A stretch of 64,000 bases of DNA from Capsicum annuum. Its lineage: Eukaryota; Streptophyta; Magnoliopsida; Solanales; Solanaceae. Position 1 is the stretch's first letter. Every line of letters starts with the position of its first letter. Location of the stretch: the NCBI RefSeq assembly GCF_002878395.1, contig NC_061118.1, positions 939,286 through 1,003,285 on the forward strand, given 5' to 3'. Position numbers and translations under genes: made by a program. Below, in pieces: positions 1 through 11,851 of the stretch. Below the pieces are notes generated by a model that did no database searches, was not told where the DNA came from, and was given only the letters and a program-made list of their open reading frames with translations.

Positions 1-330
1 ATACACACCATTCAATATATATGTACTACTTTAAAATTAAATAAACTATATACTACAATATATATGTATTACAATATATAGATAGTTATATTATACTAAT
101 TTGTAAAACATATACACATTTATACGTTAAATATATATGTCTATAGAAGATATATACTCACCATTCAATATATATGTACTACTTTAAATAAAATATATAC
201 TATTCTACAATATACATTTATATATACTACAATAGGTATATATATAGTTATATACTAATTTGTAAAACATATACACTTGGATACTTTAAATATACATGTG
301 TATAGAAGATATATACAATAATATACAAAA
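1..330. repeat. AT-rich direct duplication, two copies
   Basis: The segment beginning CCATTCAATATATATGTAC occurs at position 8 and again at 161, an offset of 153 bp. The similarity continues through a shared TTTGTAAAACATATACAC block and an ATAGAAGATATATAC block. It is AT-rich with no coding potential. It may lie inside the hAT element to its right or flank it; the element's other end is not recognisable. Confidence 0.6.
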
Positions 331-448
331 TATTTACTACTTAATATAATAAATTAATAATACTTGATAGTTAATTAATGAATGTTGAGTTTTATTGATT
401 GCAAAATGATCCAAAATTTATAATTTACATGAATAAAAAATCTACAAA

Positions 449-1308
449 CTATGCATCATTTTTTCCAACTCATCCATGTTAATATTAACGGGAACTTGCA
501 TAGGATAGTCAAAGTCAATGGGTTTGCCCCCATTGACTTTGACNNNNNNNNNNNNNNNNNNNNNNNNNNNNNNNNNNNNNNNNNNNNNNNNNNNNNNNNN
601 NNNNNNNNNNNNNNNNNNNNNNNNNNNNNNNNNNNNNNNNNNNTTCAACTCATCCATGTTAATATTAACGGGAACTTGCATAGGATAGTCAAAGTCAATG
701 GGGGCAAACCCATGCATTGGACTTGATTTTGCTGAGTTCTCACGCGAAATCATAATTTCTTCAAGTTTCTTCAATTTTTAACTCTCTTTCGTGGTCTTCA
801 GCTAAATGTCTCATTAACGTACCCGTACCCCCTTGCTTGCCTCCTCTTTTATGTTTATATATTTTTTGACAAATATTGCATTGTACCTCAGTATCTGATA
901 TACGTTCAAAAAATTTTCATGCAACACTAGTTTGTTTACGAGCTCTTGGGGCACGGGGAGGACGGGGAGGGAGATTAACCAATTCGGATCTAACGTTAGC
1001 ATTTCCTACTTCGGGTTCTCACCAATATTTTCATCATCTTCATCTAAATCAACCGCATCTACTTCACTTTCTTCTTCTGTACCGTAATTTTTCTGAACTT
1101 CTAAATAATCTATATCGTGAGCACCTACACCTATTTCTTCCTCAAAAGGTTGACTAAGTGGTACCGGAGGCGAAGACATACGGGTATATCTAGTACTTGA
1201 AGTACCTCTACCACTAGTATTTTGCTTTTTGCTACCACTTTCATTTCCGGGACAAAATTTTTTGACACTTTTACCGAGGTTTCTTAATTTATCCATAGTA
1301 TAAATCAA
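449..1308 (-). pseudogene. hAT transposase N-terminus with BED zinc finger, broken
   Basis: The reading starts at an ATG at 1308 with an acidic Ser-rich leader. It hits a stop at 1006-1008 through a frameshift, then continues in another frame. That frame reads a Pro/Arg-rich stretch and then the BED-type finger: the Cys pair is in VQCNICQKIY and the His pair in LMRHLAEDH, around 800-990. A TGA replaces the Trp expected just before the KFFERI stretch, and a second frame change near 770 leads to the last piece, ending near 449. The BED finger is the DNA-binding module of RICESLEEPER-type hAT transposases. The catalytic RNase H-like and dimerisation domains are absent, so it is a non-functional fragment. 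The assembly gap interrupts it. Confidence 0.65.
466..720. other. 100-N assembly gap with duplicated flanks
   Basis: Exactly 100 N occupy 544-643. Bases 466-522 are repeated at 646-702 with no visible difference. The left flank then continues (523-543) as the exact reverse complement of the right flank's GTCAAAGTCAATGGGGGCAAA. The left contig end is therefore a fold-back copy of the right one, which suggests a mis-joined contig end and not real sequence. Confidence 0.85.
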
Positions 1309-1977
1309 ACTAAAAAATATTCAAAATACACAAAAAGTAATAAAAATAAATATCCAACAATTAATACACTAATTATAAATTAAAAGTAAGAGATGGAACG
1401 ACAATACCAAATTTTGAAAGTATCCGAAGGTTGCGACTTTAGAAATTTCCACTCGTAATTAGTAATCACAAAATTAAAAAAATTAAAGTGAGCACTTTAG
1501 AAATTAAATATCTAGAATATTTGAGAATTGAGAAATGAGATTTGAGAGAGAATAAGATTTGAGACTTGGGAGGATGAAAAATTGTGTGGAAAATGATTTG
1601 AAAGTGTAGGATATTTATAGAATTTTTTTTGGAATTAAAAAATAATTTTAAATAAAAATAAAACTTTTTTTTTTATATTTGGGCCCAAACTAGCCGTTAT
1701 AGCCGTTGGGCCAACGGCTAGTTTGGCCCAATTTTCCAAAATCTTAAAAAAAAAATAAAAATTAAATGGGCTTATTCGGGTCGGTCCAAGTCAGTTAACC
1801 GGCGGGCTCTAACCGGGTTGAGTTCGGTCGGGGTTAACCGAGCCCAAATTCAAAACCCAACCAGACCGGGAACCGAGCCCTTAAAGCCCTTGGGCTTACC
1901 GGGTCGGGTCAAACCGGTTCGGTTTCCTTTAGATGGCCGGTTCGGGCCGGTTAAAATCGGTCCGTTTGACACCCTTA

Positions 1978-4655
1978 TTTCATATTAATAACTAAAGTTT
2001 TAAAAACAACATTCAAGTTAATGTATTGCAAATGAATGCCTAACATTTTGTTCACTGGTATTAATCCTTACTTTTATTAATAATCGTATTAATATGGCAA
2101 GTTAAATGTCACGTATCTTTTAAAAATACTACATCAAAAATAATTAATATGCAAGAACAACCAAAAAGACAACTTTAAATTATTACGGTATTATTTTTAC
2201 ATGTATGTGTATACATTTAAGGTCTTTTATTAAAATTTGGCTCTTTGATTGATCTCCTTGGACGAGTCACTTAACACATTACCGGATCATTTCGTAGTTC
2301 GTTAGATTTGCGCAATAAGTTTCGTAAATATTAGTTATGGAGGGTTTAGCGATTCTTGTATTAGTAATTTCATCGATCTTCTTGGACAAGTCACTTAACA
2401 CATTAAGGATTTAGTTGATAGTTGGTTAGAGTTACGTAAGAAGTTTTGTGGATATTAGTTTTGGAGGGATTAATGATTCGTTTATTAGTAATTTCATCAA
2501 ATTTCTATCCTACATAAAATATTGCAGAAATTTACTCACAACTTGTATTAGTTATACAAGGTTTCTAAATTGCAAATCGAGCACTATATATATTTAATTT
2601 TATAAAGAAATAACTTACCTCTTAATCAACTATCCAAACGTGATTGCCTGTGCAAAATTTAATCCCTTATATTACTCGCCTTCAAACTAGCTACCAAATA
2701 AGAATTATACTAATTAACATGTTTAAAAAATTAAAATTATTTTCACAATATAAATTTAATTAGATTATTGTATAGTGTAAAAATTTCAATTAAAAACAAA
2801 AGTTTATTTATGTCATAATCCAAACAAAAGGATGATGGCTAGACAAGACAAGGAATATGTCATAGCAAAGATATTATGTATACATAATATTATTTTCACA
2901 TGTACACTAAGGTTTAATTACAATGTGATTAATAAATAATATGTATAAAATCAATCATGTCTAAGTATCATCCATATGAATATATGTATAAATATATTAA
3001 AAGTGTAGATTATTTGATCAAACACATGATAAAAACAAAATTAATTATAGTCAATTGACAAGTCAGATAGTGTCGATTAAATCAAAGACTTCTTAATTCG
3101 AAAAACAACTCTAAAACACATTTTATTCACACATAATTTTTCGCGCTTGGATAAGAGATGACTCAAACACCGATCAAATTAATTACTATATAATATTAGT
3201 AATTTAATTTAATTCAATTTAATTTCCATGATATTCATCATGTAATAATTAACTACATGTCTATTGCATGACTTCTTTATGAGTGTATAATAATAACTAA
3301 ACTAAATAATTTTCAAAAACTATTAATTTAAAATTTTCTATCAATATCAAAAATAAAATTCATATCTTTAATTTTATCTTCAATTAAATATCATTGCATA
3401 AAATCATACGTGGAGAATATTATTCTTTGAATTTTTTTATTTTTTTTATTTTCACTTGCGGATCGATATTCATGTTATAGTCAATCGATTAAATTTTATT
3501 TTTCTTAAAAAAAACTTAAGGTAAAAAATTGACTTCATAATATATTCACGTTTATATCATTTTTTTTATACTAAGATATAAGACAAAAAGTTGGTCACTT
3601 TAATAAAGTTAGATAAATAGGATATTAATTCCAGAAACTTCATTTCAGAATCTTTAAGTGGTCCTTGACAACTAATTACTTATTTGGGAAATTAAAATCT
3701 TTAACTCTTTATAGATTTTTTACTTATTATTAATGTATATTCAAATATTTTAAATTTCATTATTTTGTACATAGTGGTGGTGTAAATTAGTAAAAATATT
3801 CCTAGTCAAGACTCAAAAATATTTGAAGAAACTTTTATCAAAATCTGAAGATTTCTCAATTATATTTCAAATGGTGACTAAATATTAACAAACATTAGTT
3901 TAAAATCTGACCATCTCAACTGATATCTGAAATTTACTATCGACTAATATAAATTTACTCCTGTGAAATTTATAAAGAGAAAAGCGCTCTTTGCCAAAAA
4001 TTTCACGGTACTTATATATGCTACAGAGCCACCTATATATATCAAAGGTTGGTCAGATGTATATTTTTCACCGAAAAATTATGTTGTGTATATTGGCTAA
4101 ATGTTAGCTATTATGAGTGTGTTTATTTTTGCACGTCCTTAACGCAACTAAAAAGAAATTGTATACTCGTTAAATTTCTGACTCCGCTACTAGTGTGTTT
4201 GACAATAATAATAAAGCCTGGATGACAATTGAGGTGTCAATTATACTTTTTTTTCTTCAAATATATAACCAATGCAAAGTTTTTGTCTTAATAAAAGCTG
4301 GAACTCAATTTGTTTTTTTCACTTTTTTTAGAATGGAGAGTCACAATCATATAGATTCAATTAAATCATATAAAAACTAGTAGCATGTTACAATAATTTA
4401 ATTTACCTTGATCAATAAATACATGTAGGTAGAATATATAAACCCAAAAAGAAACATTAGTAAATAATTCATAAATATAATTATGTTAAAATTCATGGGC
4501 GTTAGATAATTTCAACTTGTTTGAGATTGAGAAATTTAAAAAGCGAAATCGGGGGAGAAAGGGGTTCTCAATATCTTTCTCGCTTTATCCTGCTAACAAC
4601 CTATGAAATGTGCGGTTATCGGAAATCATCTTCAGTCTTCGATTCTTAGTGAGCT
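1978..4655. other. Intergenic AT-rich DNA, nothing recognised
   Basis: No ORF with family resemblance and no clear element ends were seen. Around 2250-2420 there is a weak duplication of a segment containing CACTTAACACATTA. An ORF at 4195-4380 has no recognisable product and low complexity. Confidence 0.5.
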
Positions 4656-4833
4656 CAGAGGCGGAGCCAGCCTAGTAATGGGGGTTCATCTGAACCCGCT
4701 TCGACGAAAAATTATACTATTAAGACATGATTAAAATAATTTTTATGTATATATTATAGATGTTGAACCTACTTCGGTGAGTTTTTTCTTCGGATTTTGA
4801 ACTCCCTCAAAAGAAATTTTGGCTTCGCATTTG
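4656..4833. mobile_element. hAT-type MITE
   Basis: The ends are CAGAGGCGGAGCCA and, inverted, CAAATGCGAAGCCA (10 of 14 matching). They are flanked by the 8-bp pair AGTGAGCT / AGTACGCT (6 of 8 matching), as expected for an old hAT insertion. The body includes the phrase GTTGAACC. The same family recurs at 20574-20750. Confidence 0.7.
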
Positions 4834-6057
4834 AGTACGCTGATTCGAAAACAAGCTCACTTTCGTTCCCTTGTTGTTCCTGCTAATGCTATTGCTGCCT
4901 CCTCCTTTGCTCCTTCGATACGTGTCTGATCGAAATCTTGCTTTATTTATATTCTTCATGCTCGTTATCCGGGAGTTGTATGAGCAACAACGTCCACGTA
5001 TGGCTCGATGAGAAGGGCGGTGGACATTTCGAAACCTTTTCGATGAAAAAAATTACAACGTGTATTCAAAATTAAAATTATATCTGTGACTTTTAACGAC
5101 AATAAATATGACATTTACTTGCACTTGTGTGAATGACAACTAGAGACCTTAGCAAGGCAATAAAAAAAAACATATACTCCTCTATCCTAAATTACTTATC
5201 ATATTTTATTTTTCGAAAGTTAAACTCTATAAATATTGATTAATATCTTAAAATGAATATTTTTTTATCATATTAATATTTTAAAATTGCATCTTATAGT
5301 ACTATTCAATAACATATTCAATTGTGGGTCTGGAATGCTAGAGTGTATGTATCCGATAAATCCTCGGTACAAGTAAATTTCGGATGTCTAAATTTTTTTA
5401 AAAGAATATTGAATTAAATTCAAATCATTTTAACTTCTATCAAAAGTGATCAAATTAAATTTTGAAAATCAAAATATATATGACAAATATTTTGAAACAG
5501 ACAGAATATAAATTATGAGACAATTGATTATTCTAATTAATTAACTTTCTTGCATGTCTTGACCATGCATGATATGATGATGATTATTTAATTTAATTGT
5601 CTTTACATTAAAAATTCAACCTATTTTCTTGCTAACTTTTGGTAACTTTATAGTAGTACCAATTATTTAATTTTGTATAAGATAAAGTGTGATTGTTATA
5701 TATATTAATATTTTTTTTTTTATTCCAAGTGGTTGGATTAGGTCTTCAAGTGGGTCTATATGTGATTGTGATATCCACTTTAATTTATTTATTTATAACA
5801 TTCTTTCCCTTTTTTATTATTTTGATGTGACTCTCCCACCATAACACAAGGTGCATGTTGGTTAATTTATATACATGAACTATTTCAAAATTCTATTTAA
5901 TTTTTCCCTCCTCAAACAACTAACATTATAATATAATCTCACAATTAAAGTCTGAAAATTAATGAATATTATATGCAGATTTTATCATTACCTTTTGTTG
6001 GGATATAATTAAGCTTATTTGCGGTGTATGTGAACCTATGATCTTTCTATTAAACTA
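4834..6057. other. Intergenic AT-rich DNA, nothing recognised
   Basis: No coding signal, RNA gene or element boundary could be supported here. Confidence 0.45.
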
Positions 6058-6670
6058 AAAGCCCGTTTGGATAAGGTTAAAATCTGATTAAATCAACTTT
6101 TAATCTCTTTTTTAGCTTTTTAAAATATTTGATAAAATTAAAAAGTGCTTAAGAAAAGCTAAAAATTGATTAAAAGAATCAAAATAATTTATTATTTTGC
6201 TTTTTAGATTAAAATTCTTTTAAGTTTGACCAAAACATTAACTTTTTATCCCTTATATTTTCCTCTAATTCCAACAATATCCTAAACTTGTAGCCCTTAA
6301 ATATATACTGATTTTTTTTTTCTCTTTGTCGCTTCGCTTCATCTCTTCCCTCCAATTTCCTCTTCATCTTTCTTCTTTGTTTTTATCGAATCCATATTAC
6401 ATCGGAGGTTTGCTCAAAAATTTTATTTTAGAATTAAAAATTATAAATAACTCATCTTATTTATGGTGTTAACAACTTTAAGGACATTTAAGTCATTTTA
6501 ACCAAAAAAATTGCTTAACATCACTTGTTTACCAAACACATCAACAACTTATTTTCAGTTTCAATACTTTTATCCAAACACTTATCTGCTTAATTTTATA
6601 AGCATTTATTTTAAGTTTTTAATCACTTAAGCTACAAAGATATTTTTTTAATCCTATCCAAACGGGCTCT
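6058..6670. mobile_element. Non-autonomous DNA transposon with ~25-bp inverted ends
   Basis: The left end reads AAGCCCGTTTGGATAAGG and the right end reads inverted AGAGCCCGTTTGGATAGG. The inverted similarity continues to about 25 bp with few mismatches. The interior is AT-rich and non-coding. Flanking TAAA on both sides could be a short target duplication, so the superfamily (hAT, Mutator-like or other) is not decided. Confidence 0.65.
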
Positions 6671-6735
6671 AAATAGTTTGTGTACATATTTCTAGAATTG
6701 ATCTAATTTAACATTAGAGATAAATATTCAATATC

Positions 6736-7022
6736 CCAAACTATGGTCAAAGTTGTTACGACACACTCCAACTTCACAGGGGTCCTATTATCCCCTTGAA
6801 CTTAATTTTAGCGTATTTTTGTCACCCTTTTGTGCTGACGTATGTGACACCTATATTACATAAAATGAGTCTACATCAAAGATGCCACGTCAGCTAAAAA
6901 GGTTAACAAAACATGTCGCGTCAGCTAAAAAGGTTGTCAAAAATATGCTAAAATTTAGTTCAGGAGAGGTAATAGGATCCTCGTGAAGTTGAAGTGTGTC
7001 ATAGCAAATTTGGTCATAGTTC
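6736..7022. mobile_element. Fold-back MITE, family A copy 1
   Basis: Long imperfect inverted repeats of about 80-90 bp run from AACTATGGTCAAAGTTG to CAAATTTGGTCATAGTT. They include matching halves around GGGGTCCTATTA and its inverse. A second copy is at 23705-23960. It is intergenic. Confidence 0.7.
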
Positions 7023-7105
7023 GATCAGTAAGTGCTTTACTCTTAATATTATCTGATCGATAGCACTCGTGCTTTCAAAAGGCTAAATGATATACTTGAT
7101 TAAAA

Positions 7106-7255
7106 CCAACAAGGATTGTGGTGCAGTAGATGGGGCTGCTCCACCCTTAATCAGAGGTCGAGGGCTCGATCCTGGGTACGAAGAAAACTCTGTTAGGGAG
7201 CGCTTCTCCCCAAATGGGGCCCTAAGCGGCGCTAATCCGAATTAGTCGGGCTTTA
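7106..7255 (+). mobile_element. tRNA-derived SINE, copy 1
   Basis: It closely resembles the SINE at 13566-13753. It has an A-box-like GTGGTGCAGTAGATGG and a B-box-like AGGGCTCGATCCTGGG, then a GGATTAGT-type distal motif (here CGAATTAGTCGGG). No clear target-site duplication was found. Confidence 0.65.
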
Positions 7256-7921
7256 ATTTAAAATAATTAAAATTGTAATTTGTATTTTGAACATTTATTT
7301 CACTTGAAGGAAAAAGTTAATTTTTATTATTCTAACATGTAACCAAGCAATACTTCGAGAATAATTTGATCAAAAAGAAAAAAATTGCATGTCCAAACGA
7401 GCTCTTAATTTTTTACGTGAATAACTAAATATTTGAGTGGTAATTTTTTTTTTTTTAAAGGAAATTATGTTTTAAAGAAATTAAACTACTAAAAAATATA
7501 AACCACAATTATATGGTTTAAAATATTTAAATATTTTTTAAAAAATATCATTCTCAATTATTATTTTTAATTTGGGGTATGGTGTGGGGACTAGGAACTT
7601 CAGTAGACCCATTCTTATCCAACAATGGGAATGTCTTATTTTATGTGAAGGATTAATTTACAAATTAACCATGACATTTTGTTTTCTATTTTTTTAAAAT
7701 ATATAATATGAATTAAAATTTAAATAATTGGTGATGGTAAAATTCAAACTCTCTCTCTCTTTTTTTTCTTTTTTTTTTTAAAATTGTATTTCACAGTGAA
7801 TATGCGATTATCTCATCTAAAAGCTCAAGTTTCTATAAGGAGCACATGACTTTTATTATTTACTTCGTTATATCTCCAATAGTGAAGAGACGATTTTTTT
7901 TTTTATTTAGTCCATCATTAT

Positions 7922-8110
7922 ATGGGGGTCCTATGACCCCCTAGACTATTTATTAGCGTATTTTACTGATATTTATTTGCACGATTTTTTTTTAGCATTT
8001 TTTATTTTTTTATTAACTTATAAATGTCACTAAAATACACTAATAAATAATTTAAGAGGGTTATAGGATCCACACAAAATTCAGACGTGTTACAATAAAT
8101 TTTGTCAAAA
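7922..8110. mobile_element. Fold-back MITE fragment related to the 24.4 kb family
   Basis: GGGGGTCCTATGACCCCC followed by CTAGACTATTTATTAGCG, together with the inverse sequence ending near 8110, resembles the MITE at 24411-24719. The left arm is short or lost. Confidence 0.5.
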
Positions 8111-9479
8111 TTTTGATATATTTGAGACTATTTTTCCATAAATAAAATACACAAAAAATCTTTGTTTGAACATTTTTTGTCAATTCAAATTATAACATCA
8201 TGGAAGATCATTTTTTTTTTTTTTCAATTTATGTCTAGTTGTAATGGCATATATATTTGCAACAAAATTACAAAAAGGGAACTAATGAAAACCAAAAAGT
8301 CATCCTTCTATCTTGGAGAATGAAATGTAATTTTGTAACGTATGAGATGTGACTCACATGATTTGTCATTTTTTTTGTTTATCATATATTGTTTTGATAT
8401 CTGTTTTAGTTTTACGGTTTGACTAATTCGTATTCACAGTATCAGAAGTTCACTTTAGGATGTGTTATGTATGACGCGAATCTGAAACACTTGATTATGG
8501 ATTGAGATTATTTTATCACTCGATCGTTGCTTTTAGTAATAAACATAATTTATTTCTTGCATTATTCACTCATACATAAAAAGAATAATATTTGAAGAAT
8601 TCATTAAATTATATTCTTAACATTAATCTTCAAGAAATTAGAATCATATATGAATCATTACTTATTATATATATATATATATATGCAATCATTCATATAT
8701 ATTGCAATAGAACCAGAATTTGGAGTTTATGAGTTCGATATTGGCCTTTTTAAGTTACTAAATAAAAAATTAATATTTTTGTTACAATTAAGTTTTATTA
8801 TTAGAGTGGTTAATGAAATCCGCTGAGCATAAATAAAGTAAAATGAATTTATTTATTTTCAAATTCTCCTCGAAAATATTTTTTCTTTTCGAAAAATAAA
8901 AAAAAGGAAAAGAAACATAAAATAGACAAGAATATTTCTAAGGCTCCACAAGAACATACATAAAAATAAATAAATAAATAAATAAAACTCATGTATGTTC
9001 ACTGTTTAGTGACACAAAGTGGAAAAATGAAAATGGACAAGGACTTCACATATAATATGCATTTGGAATATTTATTTTTGACTATTAGCTAAATTAAAAT
9101 ATTATTGCTAGTGTACATATATACAAAAAAAAAAAGATATTAGTTACTTGTATTTGTAATTGTGACGAATTATTGTATTATGTTTTCTATAATGTTTTAT
9201 TTTTTTCGTTGTTATTATTTTTACTCTGTCAAAAATAGCTTCGATACGAGACAGAAGTAAGATCTGTGATTGTATTGATCTATGTTAGTATTATTTTTAT
9301 TGTCTCGAGTTTGAACTATGAGTATGAAAAACTTTATTAGAGAGGTTTTTTCTTAAACGAAATTCACCTGAAACGAATTTAAATTAATCAAGATTTCAAC
9401 AATGGTGAAGCCAATATAATTGAGATTTTCACGAAGGGTTTAAATTAAAGAAGAAAACATACGAAGAAGTCGAAGGGTG
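8111..9479. other. Intergenic AT-rich DNA with simple repeats
   Basis: It contains an (AT)n tract near 8665-8685 and an AAAT run near 8965-8985. No gene-like signal. Confidence 0.5.
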
Positions 9480-9665
9480 TTCAACGCCTTCGTATATAAA
9501 TAACTGGTAAAGTTGTTGCGGTGTAATCAGGAGGTCACGGATGTTCAAGCGGTGGAAACAGTTTCTAGCAAAGTGCAAGGAAAAATTGCGTACAGTAAAT
9601 CCTTGTGGTCCGACCCTCCTCCAATCCAACGCATAGCGAAAATTTTAGCGCATTGAGTCTCCATA
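9480..9665 (+). mobile_element. Au-type SINE, copy 1
   Basis: The order of motifs fits the plant Au SINE: TAACTGGTAAAGTTGTTGC, a B-box region around GAGGTCACGGATGTTCAAG, GTGGAAACAG, CCTTGTGGTCCGACCCT, then GCATAGCGAAA. It is diverged, with many transitions. A minus-strand ORF over this stretch is a by-product. A related copy is at 16103-16280. Confidence 0.75.
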
Positions 9666-10404
9666 AATAATGTAATATTTTGTCGAAACAAATTCAAATG
9701 AACCCTTGCAACTCTCTCAACCATGTATCCTCCCGATCATATAGATGGCTATACATACATAAAAAATAATGTATCCTCACAATCATACATGACTCTGTGC
9801 CTGAACTCAATACGAATATCAGATATCGAACGAAAATTCAAAAAAAAGAGTTGAATATAGCTCAACATTATCTATTATATATACATAAAAAATAATCTAT
9901 CCTAACGATCATACATGACTTTGTGTCCGAACTCAATACGAATATCACATACCGAACGAAAATTGAAAAAAAAAAAAAAAAGAAGTGATGAGGGAAGGAT
10001 TTTGGAAGTAAGTGATTAGAAGGATGTGAGACAAGTTGGTGGACCCAATACGACGTCGCATATGGACACGTTAAGGGTTGTGGGCTCCAATGACAATACC
10101 ATCATCTCCCTCTCCTCACTCTTCTTTCATCATACCGTATTCAAAATTTACTGATCCGACTTATTCAAATCGACACACATTTTCATAAAATAGTTTTTGA
10201 TTTCTTTAACTCTTTTACTACTTATAAATCTTTTTATCCCTTTATACAATCTTAAGATTCAATACGAGAGAACGTCAGAGGATAAGTTAAGTTTTTGTGA
10301 GTAATATTGAGAAATATACGAGCAAGCGTTAGAGCTTTGAGTTTAATGTTATTTGATAGGGTAATTTTTCAAAAGCCAATTTGCAAAACTTAAAATAGGA
10401 ACGA
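9666..10404. other. Intergenic, weak duplication only
   Basis: A segment containing AATAATGTATCCTCACAATCATACATGACTC-like text near 9760-9840 is repeated near 9885-9965 (offset about 125 bp). No gene seen. Confidence 0.45.
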
Positions 10405-11220
10405 AATTAGAATATATTATTTTATTTAAAATAAAATGCGGGATAGAAATACATACATGTTATAAGATAATTTAATAACAATAAAAAATAACATCCAATT
10501 AAGGCGATCTCTACTTAACAACCTCTAAATCAATATTATTCACCATGTAATAATATTTATTTTTGCATAATTATTATTCACTGAATAAATAATTTAAGTG
10601 AATAGTTTATTATTTGAAACCAAAAGTTGTATTACTCACTCTTAATCGATACAAGAATATATTATTTTATTTGAAAAAGAATGCAAGATAAGAATACATA
10701 CATATGATAAGATCATTTAATAATAATTAAAAATAACATCCGATTAAGGCGATCTCTACAATAACAATCGCTAAATCTATATTATTCCCACCATAATTAT
10801 TATTCACTTACTAAATAATTTATTACATTTTACTCTCTGTATAGTTAGATCGTAAATCATATGATCCTCGAACTTACTCTTTGAAAGTTTTGATCCCCTC
10901 TCTTTTAATAATTACTTATCTATGATTATTTTTGCAATATCTACATAATAATCTCTCAATCGTTATTCACCACATAAAAATTATATCTGAATTATTATTC
11001 AAAATATAAATGATTTATTTCATCATACTTTCGTATGGTTAGATCGTAAATCATCCGATTTCTAAACTTACTCTTTAAAAGTTTTGATCCCCTCTTTTGA
11101 TAATTAGTTATTTCTGCCTATATAAATAGTTTATTTCGTTATATTTTCCATATATATCGTAAAGTAGACAGTCCTTAAATTTACATTTTGAAAGTTTTGG
11201 TTCCCTTTTTTGACATTTAT
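10405..11220. repeat. Degenerate tandem duplications upstream of IDD
   Basis: A segment containing AATATATTATTTTATTT and TTAAGGCGATCTCTAC occurs at about 10410 and 10657 (offset about 248 bp). A second segment containing GTTAGATCGTAAATCAT and GTTTTGATCCCCTC occurs at about 10845, 11036 and, more degenerate, 11160. This lies in the putative distal promoter of the IDD gene. Confidence 0.6.
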
Positions 11221-11379
11221 GTTATCTTTTTTCATTTTTTTTTTGTAATTTTGAGAAAAATAAGAATGTAAACTAGTGATAGAAAGAGAAGAAATTTCAA
11301 ATAAAAAAAAATATATATTTTTTAAAAATGTTATAGATATGTGTTTGTGTACATACATGACACCTAGTACACACATAGA

Positions 11380-11652
11380 AGAAAAATCTCATTTGCATTT
11401 TTTGTGAAAATTTCATTTATAGCAAATAACTCTCTTACTATGGGATGATTCATTGCTATTTATCTATTTTCTTCTCTCACTCTCACTCACTCACTCATTC
11501 AATCTTTTCATAAACTCAAAAGTTTCGTTAATTCGAATAAAACTTTTTTTTTCTTTTGAGAAGATAAGGTCTGTGAGGGAAAAAATAGATTTTTTTTCAT
11601 TTTTTTTTTTTTGGTGAATTTTGAAGAAAAAGATAGAACAAATTCAAGAAAG
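11380..11652 (+). promoter_or_regulatory. Probable IDD 5' leader, pyrimidine-rich
   Basis: Just upstream of the chosen ATG there is a CT-rich patch (TCTCTCACTCTCACTCACTC, around 11474-11494), typical of plant core-promoter or leader Y patches. Long T runs follow. No convincing TATA box could be singled out, so the transcription start is not assigned. Confidence 0.35.
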
Positions 11653-11851
11653 ATGTCAGCAGGGTCATCATCCGCCGTGTTTCTTGCAATGAGAGAAGAA
11701 GAACAGATGAAACAACAACAACAGCAACAACAACAACGCGAACTTCTTTTTCTCCAACAACAACAACAGCATGGCGTACCGCCATCCTCATCAACAATTC
11801 AATCTCAACAAGTACCAACAAAAAAAAGAAGAAATCAGCCAGGAACACCAA
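11653..11851 (+). CDS. IDD coding exon 1
   Basis: It starts at an ATG giving MSAGSSSAVFLAMREEE; an in-frame TTG upstream at 11611 is not a plausible plant start. It encodes poly-Gln tracts and KKRRNQPGTP. It ends after one base of the next codon, so that A + AT gives the family-typical Asn of TPNPDAE. The following intron bases are GCAAGT, an optimal GC-type donor. The nearby GT (11856) would give the wrong phase. Confidence 0.85.

Larger units (their letters stand above)
449..1977 (-). mobile_element. Degenerate hAT-type transposon, 5' part
   Basis: Read on the minus strand, the right edge near 1977 starts TAAGGGTGTCAAACGG, typical of plant hAT terminal sequences. It is followed by about 220 bp crowded with CCGG/CCGGTT words (1750-1975), like hAT subterminal repeats. 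A TATA-poor AT-rich stretch follows, then a broken transposase N-terminus (449-1308). The distal end was not found, so the element is either truncated or extends beyond the window. No target-site duplication can be shown. Confidence 0.65.

Noticed and set aside
4195..4380. 61-codon ORF as a small gene
   Set aside because: AT-rich, Phe-rich, no start context or family resemblance; chance ORF.
11611..11652. Upstream in-frame TTG extension of IDD exon 1
   Set aside because: Plants rarely start at TTG. The extension is a T-rich leader and the ATG at 11653 gives a normal IDD N-terminus.
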